A DNA stretch of 34,384 nucleotides, from the NCBI GenBank assembly GCA_017994125.1, contig JAGOLJ010000002.1, positions 1 through 34,384 on the forward strand, written 5' to 3'. Position numbers and translations under genes: made by a program. The DNA comes from Candidatus Altimarinota bacterium. Its GTDB lineage: Bacteria; Patescibacteriota; Gracilibacteria; UBA1369. Below are positions 30,835 through 34,384 of the stretch, one piece after another; positions within the stretch are counted from its first letter, which is position 1, and each line of letters opens with the position of its first letter. The notes under the pieces were generated by a model. The model was not told the origin of the DNA. It did not search any database and worked only from the letters and a program-made list of their open reading frames with translations.

Positions 30835-31161
30835 ATGAAACCAAATTCAAAGTTCAATTATAAAGAAATCTTCCGGGGCAAATGGACTCCAATCATCCTG
30901 GCTGTGGCAGCGGGTCTGGTTGTTCTCATTTATTACATTGTAAGCGGTCGCGGCAGCCTGGATAACAATGTCCGCACCATTTCAAACGATCCTGCCATTA
31001 AAACTATAGACACAAATAACCCGCAACATCTGGTTATCACCTGCAAGAACGGACAGGTTTACAAAATCAGTTTTAATGCCTCCCAGCCCACCTATGACGA
31101 TCTAATTTTCAACGCCTGCGGCGAGGACGGGACGGAAGAAAATTCCGGTACTCAAATCTAA
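30835..31161 (+). CDS. Unknown single-pass membrane protein
   Basis: 108 residues. A basic N-terminus (MKPNSKFNYKEIFRGK) precedes one transmembrane helix at about 18-37 (TPIILAVAAGLVVLIYYIV). A roughly 70-residue outward-facing domain follows, with two Cys (ITCKNG and NACGED) that could form a disulfide. No family recognised. It begins at the base after the stop of the DUF1385 gene, with no ribosome binding site, so it probably depends on translational coupling and may work with that protein. Confidence 0.75.
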   Translation: MKPNSKFNYKEIFRGKWTPIILAVAAGLVVLIYYIVSGRGSLDNNVRTISNDPAIKTIDTNNPQHLVITCKNGQVYKISFNASQPTYDDLIFNACGEDGTEENSGTQI

Positions 31162-31182
31162 TCTTAAAAAGCACGATATTGC

Positions 31183-31211
31183 TTGTCATAACAAAGTAAT
31201 AGTGTTATAAT
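31183..31211 (+). promoter_or_regulatory. Promoter of the 176-residue unknown gene
   Basis: TTGTCA (31183-31188), a 17-bp spacer and TATAAT (31206-31211) preceded by TGT. Same GTGTTATAAT core as at 20446 and 27628. Predicted leader about 34 nt. Confidence 0.75.
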
Positions 31212-31251
31212 TTAACGATGTCAAAATTTTCATTTCTTAATTAAAACCAAT

Positions 31252-31782
31252 ATGGCAAATCCCGAAAACGAAAATAAAAACGATCTCATGTCCCAGGAGG
31301 AGGTCAAAGCACAGCGTATCAAAGAACTGCCCAGAGATACTCAGCTACAGTTTAAAATCAATGATAAATTAAATGAATTGCGCATCCATATGGACGTTCA
31401 GTCTGCAAATTATCTGACTGGGCAAGTTAAACAGATACAGTCCATGCTCGATACCAGACTCAGCAGAAAAATGGCAGTCATCAAGGCTTTAAAAGCAGGG
31501 AAAGTTCCCCCATCGGATCTAAGCATTAATGACAGCGCATTTTCACAGAGCATGGCAAACCTGGATTTACGTGCAAGGAAATGGTTAACCATAACCGGTT
31601 ACAGGAGCGCTTACCGTGAAATGCATCAGGCTTTGAACGAATTTATTGATTTAAGACGTCAGCAAATTGCCGAAGCCGATAAGGATATTGCTCTCCTCAA
31701 GAAAGAAGGGGGACAAAAAATTATAAATAAGGCCATGGAAGATGAAATCCGTAAGAAATTAATGTTAAAAAAGGCCGCCTGA
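31252..31782 (+). CDS. Unknown helical cytoplasmic protein
   Basis: 176 residues; no family recognised. It is charged and predicted nearly all helical, with long amphipathic segments (LQFKINDKLNELRIHMDV, YREMHQALNEFIDLRRQQIA) that may form coiled coils. No Cys, signal peptide or membrane segment. The C-terminus is basic (EIRKKLMLKKAA). It is monocistronic, with a consensus-like promoter and a strong terminator, so it is likely expressed. Confidence 0.75.
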   Translation: MANPENENKNDLMSQEEVKAQRIKELPRDTQLQFKINDKLNELRIHMDVQSANYLTGQVKQIQSMLDTRLSRKMAVIKALKAGKVPPSDLSINDSAFSQSMANLDLRARKWLTITGYRSAYREMHQALNEFIDLRRQQIAEADKDIALLKKEGGQKIINKAMEDEIRKKLMLKKAA

Positions 31783-31811
31783 TTATTGATGTAGAAACAA
31801 CTTAGAATACT

Positions 31812-31842
31812 AAAAAAGGCCGCTTGGTAAGGCGGCCTTTTT
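31812..31842. terminator. Bidirectional intrinsic terminator
   Basis: AAAAAAGGCCGC and GCGGCCTTTTT pair around TTGGTAAG, with A- and T-runs. It ends both the 176-residue gene and the rplK-rplA transcript. Confidence 0.9.
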
Positions 31843-31858
31843 GATGATTATTTCAATG

Positions 31859-32563
31859 TTATTTCATTTCAGCCATCACCTGCTGCAGATCCAGTTTGAT
31901 ACCAGGGCCCATCGAGTTGGAAACGCTGATATTTTTAATATAAGTCCCTTTGATCGTTGCCGGTTTTGTATCCAAAACGGCGCGGATAAAACCTTTCAGG
32001 TTCTCTTTGATCTTGTCATCACTAAAAGAAATCTTTCCAAAGATATTGTGGATCTGTCCCATTTTATCAGTTCTGAACTCAACGCGCCCCTTTTTGATAG
32101 CTTCGATGGTTTTACCGATATCGGGAGTAACTGTTCCGGCCTTTGGATTAGGCATTAAACCCTTTGTACCAAGTATTTTAGCTATTTTACCAAGATTTTT
32201 CATGGCATCCGGTGTAGCAACCGCTACATCAAAATCCACCCATCCTTTTGAAACTTCTTCAATCAGATCATCCATACCGGCTTTTAAGGCACCGGCGGCT
32301 TTTGCTTCCTTTACCTTGTCATCTGCTACAAAAGCGACCACTTTCACTTCTTTACCTGTGCCGTGAGGAAGCGCCAAAATAGACCTTACCATCTGGTCGG
32401 CGTGGGTTGGGTCAACATTCAGGTTAAAATGGATCTCGAGTGTAGAATCAAATTTTACAGTGTGTGTGTCCTTGAGCAGTTTTACTGCTTCATCCAAACT
32501 GACAGCTGTGATTCCTTCCAGCTTTTTTGCCGCATCGCGGTACTTTTTTCCATGGCTTGCCAT
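31859..32563 (-). CDS. rplA: 50S ribosomal protein L1
   Basis: 234 residues, typical uL1 length. Landmarks are KFDSTLEIHFNLNVDPTHAD, the RSILALPHGTGK segment, GTKGLMPNPKAGTVT and the C-terminal YIKNISVSNSMGPGI. L1 forms the mobile L1 stalk and, in many bacteria, represses its own operon by binding an mRNA copy of its rRNA site. Such a site is visible directly upstream at 32578-32607. There is no Shine-Dalgarno in the 14 nt between that site and the ATG. The terminator at 31812-31842 follows. Confidence 0.97.
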   Translation of the reverse strand: MASHGKKYRDAAKKLEGITAVSLDEAVKLLKDTHTVKFDSTLEIHFNLNVDPTHADQMVRSILALPHGTGKEVKVVAFVADDKVKEAKAAGALKAGMDDLIEEVSKGWVDFDVAVATPDAMKNLGKIAKILGTKGLMPNPKAGTVTPDIGKTIEAIKKGRVEFRTDKMGQIHNIFGKISFSDDKIKENLKGFIRAVLDTKPATIKGTYIKNISVSNSMGPGIKLDLQQVMAEMK

Positions 32564-32577
32564 AGTATTTTAATTAC

Positions 32578-32607
32578 GTGGTGATAACGGCCTTCGGAGC
32601 CTCCCAC
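32578..32607 (-). promoter_or_regulatory. L1-binding site (23S rRNA mimic) before rplA
   Basis: On the minus strand GTGGGAGGCTCCGAAG, GCC and TTATCACCAC fold as GTGG/CCAC and GGC/GCC with an asymmetric internal loop. The sequence closely matches the L1-stalk base of 23S rRNA (GUGGGAGGCUUUGAAG and AUACCAC in E. coli). It ends 14 nt before the rplA ATG, where bound L1 would block initiation. Here it lies between rplK and rplA rather than before rplK. Confidence 0.7.
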
Positions 32608-32623
32608 TATGATTGAAAAATAT

Positions 32624-33049
32624 TTATTCTTCTACCTTTACACCCATATTCCTGGCTGTGCCGGCAATTGTCTTCATTGCAGCTTCCACGCTGGCAGCTG
32701 TCAGGTCGGGCATTTTCTGCTCGGCGATAGCCTTTAACTGGGCTTTTGTAAGGGTACCTACTTTGGTTTTGTTAGGTTCACCGGAGCCTTTTTGCTGGCC
32801 AATTGCCTTAAGAATCAAAAATGAAGCCGGTGGAGTTTTTGTAATGAAAGTAAAGGTCCTGTCGTCAAAAACGGTGATTTCAACTGGCACAACGGTATCA
32901 CCCATGGCAGCTGTTTTGGCGTTGAACTGGCTGCAGAAATTGGGAATGTTTACACCATGCTGGCCAAGTGCCGGACCAACAGGAGGTGCTGGATTTGCTT
33001 TACCTGCAACGATTTGCAGCTTAATTACGGTTAAAACTTTCTTTGCCAT
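32624..33049 (-). CDS. rplK: 50S ribosomal protein L11
   Basis: 141 residues, normal uL11 length. Landmarks are [35 protein letters not shown] at the N-terminus, [21 protein letters not shown] in the middle, and [11 protein letters not shown] at the end. L11 builds the GTPase-associated centre with the 1070 region of 23S rRNA. It lies 60 bp before rplA; that gap holds the L1-binding site. It starts 13 bp after the membrane-protein gene. Confidence 0.97.
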   Translation of the reverse strand: MAKKVLTVIKLQIVAGKANPAPPVGPALGQHGVNIPNFCSQFNAKTAAMGDTVVPVEITVFDDRTFTFITKTPPASFLILKAIGQQKGSGEPNKTKVGTLTKAQLKAIAEQKMPDLTAASVEAAMKTIAGTARNMGVKVEE

Positions 33050-33062
33050 AGTATTTCAGGAT

Positions 33063-33731
33063 TTAATATAATAAAGAAATTAGTTGTTTAATCAGCGGAT
33101 GGTAATCCTTCCGGTAGCTGAGAGCATACACATTTTCTTTTTGCTTTACAACCAAAAATGCGTATTCCTTGCGGTCCAGGAAATTGATATAAAACGACCC
33201 GTTGCCAAACTGGTTGGTCTCATTCACTGTTGCCCCCATTATGGAGCGTGATTTTTCAATCAGATAGCGGTAAATCTCATTAGCCAGGACTCCATCACCG
33301 GACTGAAATTCATAGAAAACAGCCATTCTGACACGGTTATTTTGCATCAGGTTTTGCTGTATGACTGGTACACTTTTAAAATCACGCAGGTCAATATTTT
33401 CGAAGAGGATGCCATTAAATGGCACAACCTGCAGGATGTCATAGTCCTTGAATCCGGCTTCCTTAATCGTCTCAAAACCAATCACTTTGTATCTTTTTGT
33501 AGATTGGCTAGAAGCATTGGACGATACCTGGGAATGATTCTGCACCGGTTGGCCAGATTTGGAGAATTGCATTGCCTGCTGGCTTTCCTGGGTAAGTTGC
33601 GCGTTTAAAAGATTAGCCTGAAGCTGCCGTTCGCTATAAGGATCTTTTACATACTGGTTAACTAAAAGTTCAGCGATAATCACCACAATGACGCTTGACA
33701 AAAAAATGGTAAATAAGCTGAATTTTGACAT
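33063..33731 (-). CDS. Unknown single-pass membrane protein within the nusG-rplK operon
   Basis: 222 residues from the ATG at 33731 (the frame extends upstream into nusG, but that part is nusG in another frame). One N-terminal transmembrane anchor (about 5-25, FTIFLSSVIVVIIAELLV) is followed by a Gln/Ser-rich linker (about 40-75) and a mixed alpha/beta external domain with no Cys. No family recognised. It lies 7 bp after nusG and 13 bp before rplK, inside an operon that in most bacteria is secE-nusG-rplK-rplA without an insertion. Nothing in the sequence links it to ribosome function. Confidence 0.78.
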   Translation of the reverse strand: MSKFSLFTIFLSSVIVVIIAELLVNQYVKDPYSERQLQANLLNAQLTQESQQAMQFSKSGQPVQNHSQVSSNASSQSTKRYKVIGFETIKEAGFKDYDILQVVPFNGILFENIDLRDFKSVPVIQQNLMQNNRVRMAVFYEFQSGDGVLANEIYRYLIEKSRSIMGATVNETNQFGNGSFYINFLDRKEYAFLVVKQKENVYALSYRKDYHPLIKQLISLLY

Positions 33732-33738
33732 AATTTTG

Positions 33739-34284
33739 TTATTTCTTTTTGACTTGCGTGAAGTCCAGCTCAACAGGGGTTTCGCGTCCGAAAATTGTAA
33801 TTAATACTTTCACTTTACCCTTTTCTTCATCAACCTTGTTTACCAGGCCATCGTAATTGATAAACGGCCCATCCAGAATGATGACATGGTCGCCAACAGT
33901 GAAATCAATCTTGAACTTAGGCTCAGCTTCACCCATGTGCTTTTTTATAACCTTAAACTCATCAGGGGATACCGGTACGGGAATGGTTCCTGATCCCGCA
34001 AACCCGGTGACATTTGGAGTATTGCGTACTACATACCAGGAATAATCTGTTACAACCATATCGACCAGCACATAGCCTGGGAAAATACGTTTTTTCTCGG
34101 TTTTAGGCTCACCCTTCTTAATTACAATCTGGGTTTCTTCGGGGACAACTACATCAAAAATCTGCTCCTGCAGGCCCAAAGATTCAACACGCTGCAATAA
34201 TGATTCGCGGACAGCATGTTCATAGCCGGAATAAGTATGGACAACATACCAGTGTCTTCCCGTATTTTCCGCTTGTTTACCCAT
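33739..34284 (-). CDS. nusG: Transcription termination/antitermination protein NusG
   Basis: 181 residues, normal length. The NGN domain contains HWYVVHTYSGYEHAVRESL and KKRIFPGYVLVDM. The KOW domain starts at FTVGDHVIILDGPFINYDG and ends FGRETPVELDF. NusG binds RNA polymerase and links it to Rho and the ribosome. The usual KOW GPF-A-x-F-x-G reads GPFINYDG here. It starts 29 bp after the probable secE stop. No Shine-Dalgarno is seen. Confidence 0.96.
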   Translation of the reverse strand: MGKQAENTGRHWYVVHTYSGYEHAVRESLLQRVESLGLQEQIFDVVVPEETQIVIKKGEPKTEKKRIFPGYVLVDMVVTDYSWYVVRNTPNVTGFAGSGTIPVPVSPDEFKVIKKHMGEAEPKFKIDFTVGDHVIILDGPFINYDGLVNKVDEEKGKVKVLITIFGRETPVELDFTQVKKK

Positions 34285-34313
34285 AATTCGTTAATTGTTA
34301 TTTAGTATATCTT

Positions 34314-34384
34314 TTAGGATTGAGTGCCACTATTGGCCGGCTTTGTTCCGGAAGCTCCGGATGTTGAAGGCGTAGCCGTTACTT
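34314..34384 (-). CDS. C-terminal end of an upstream gene, probably secE (partial)
   Basis: A minus-strand frame enters from the right edge and stops at TAA (34314-34316). The visible tail is low-complexity, VTATPSTSGASGTKPANSGT followed by QS. In most bacteria the gene directly before nusG is secE, so this is probably SecE with a disordered C-terminal extension, but no SecE-specific residues are inside the window. Confidence 0.4.
   Translation of the reverse strand, partial: VTATPSTSGASGTKPANSGTQS

Noticed and set aside
1-34384. CRISPR arrays, rRNA genes, insertion sequences or a replication origin
   Set aside because: No regularly spaced direct repeats, rRNA sequence, transposase motif or cluster of DnaA boxes was seen by eye; the only strong tandem repeats are inside the surface-protein gene.
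1-34384. Alternative genetic code (UGA as glycine)
   Set aside because: TGA ends several well-defined genes at family-typical lengths (trxB, the HAD gene, the DUF1385 gene), and no family alignment needs read-through.

Overview
The window is about 34.4 kb of compact bacterial DNA. It looks like a member of the candidate phyla radiation (Patescibacteria, Parcubacteria-like). This placement is an inference, based on short intergenic gaps, near absence of Shine-Dalgarno sequences before the native genes, a one-operon SUF system with a very short SufD, a double-length ThyX, S-layer (SLH) surface proteins, and many small unrecognised proteins. TGA is used as a stop (trxB, the HAD gene, the yqhQ-like gene), which argues against the recoded Gracilibacteria/Absconditabacteria.

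Layout. 1-2.5 kb: the 3' end of a MacB/FtsX-type permease, tRNA-Leu(CAG), a Nudix hydrolase and leucyl aminopeptidase. 2.6-7.1 kb (minus): a secreted SLH protein, thioredoxin reductase and 2-Cys peroxiredoxin (a peroxide-defence pair), a NYN nuclease-like protein and a HAD phosphatase. 7.2-8.7 kb (plus): two adjacent unknown genes that look distantly related. 8.7-14.8 kb (minus): one long iron-sulfur cluster operon in the order GNAT-like gene, sufC, sufB, sufD, a 43-residue Cys-rich mini-protein, sufS, sufU, sufT, with a near-consensus promoter in front. 14.9-16.8 kb: a two-domain peptidoglycan hydrolase. 16.9-17.75 kb: a visibly GC-rich island of tiny minus-strand genes with strong Shine-Dalgarno sequences and its own terminator, unlike everything around it. 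18-19.7 kb: a tandem ThyX. 19.7-21.8 kb (minus): an unknown protein, an HD-domain protein, a CAT-anticodon tRNA and ribosomal protein S20. 22.0-25.7 kb: a 1231-residue secreted surface protein made of Ig-like repeats, FlgD-like repeats and three SLH domains. 25.8-29.7 kb (minus): an unknown protein, a degenerate PP2C-like protein, folD, a thymidylate-kinase-like gene and dUTPase. 29.9-31.8 kb (plus): a YqhQ/DUF1385 membrane protein and two unknown genes. 31.9-34.4 kb (minus): the nusG-rplK-rplA operon with an extra membrane-protein gene inside it, and probably the end of secE at the window edge.

How the genes work together. ThyX, FolD, the thymidylate-kinase-like protein, dUTPase and perhaps the HD-domain protein cover dUMP-to-dTTP supply. 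The suf operon makes Fe-S clusters. The two SLH proteins and the M15/transglycosylase protein serve the cell surface and wall. The best leads are the small Cys-rich protein in the suf operon, the ThyX halves that each keep a different part of the signature, an L1-binding rRNA mimic between rplK and rplA, promoters placed for leaderless transcripts, and the foreign-looking GC-rich island.
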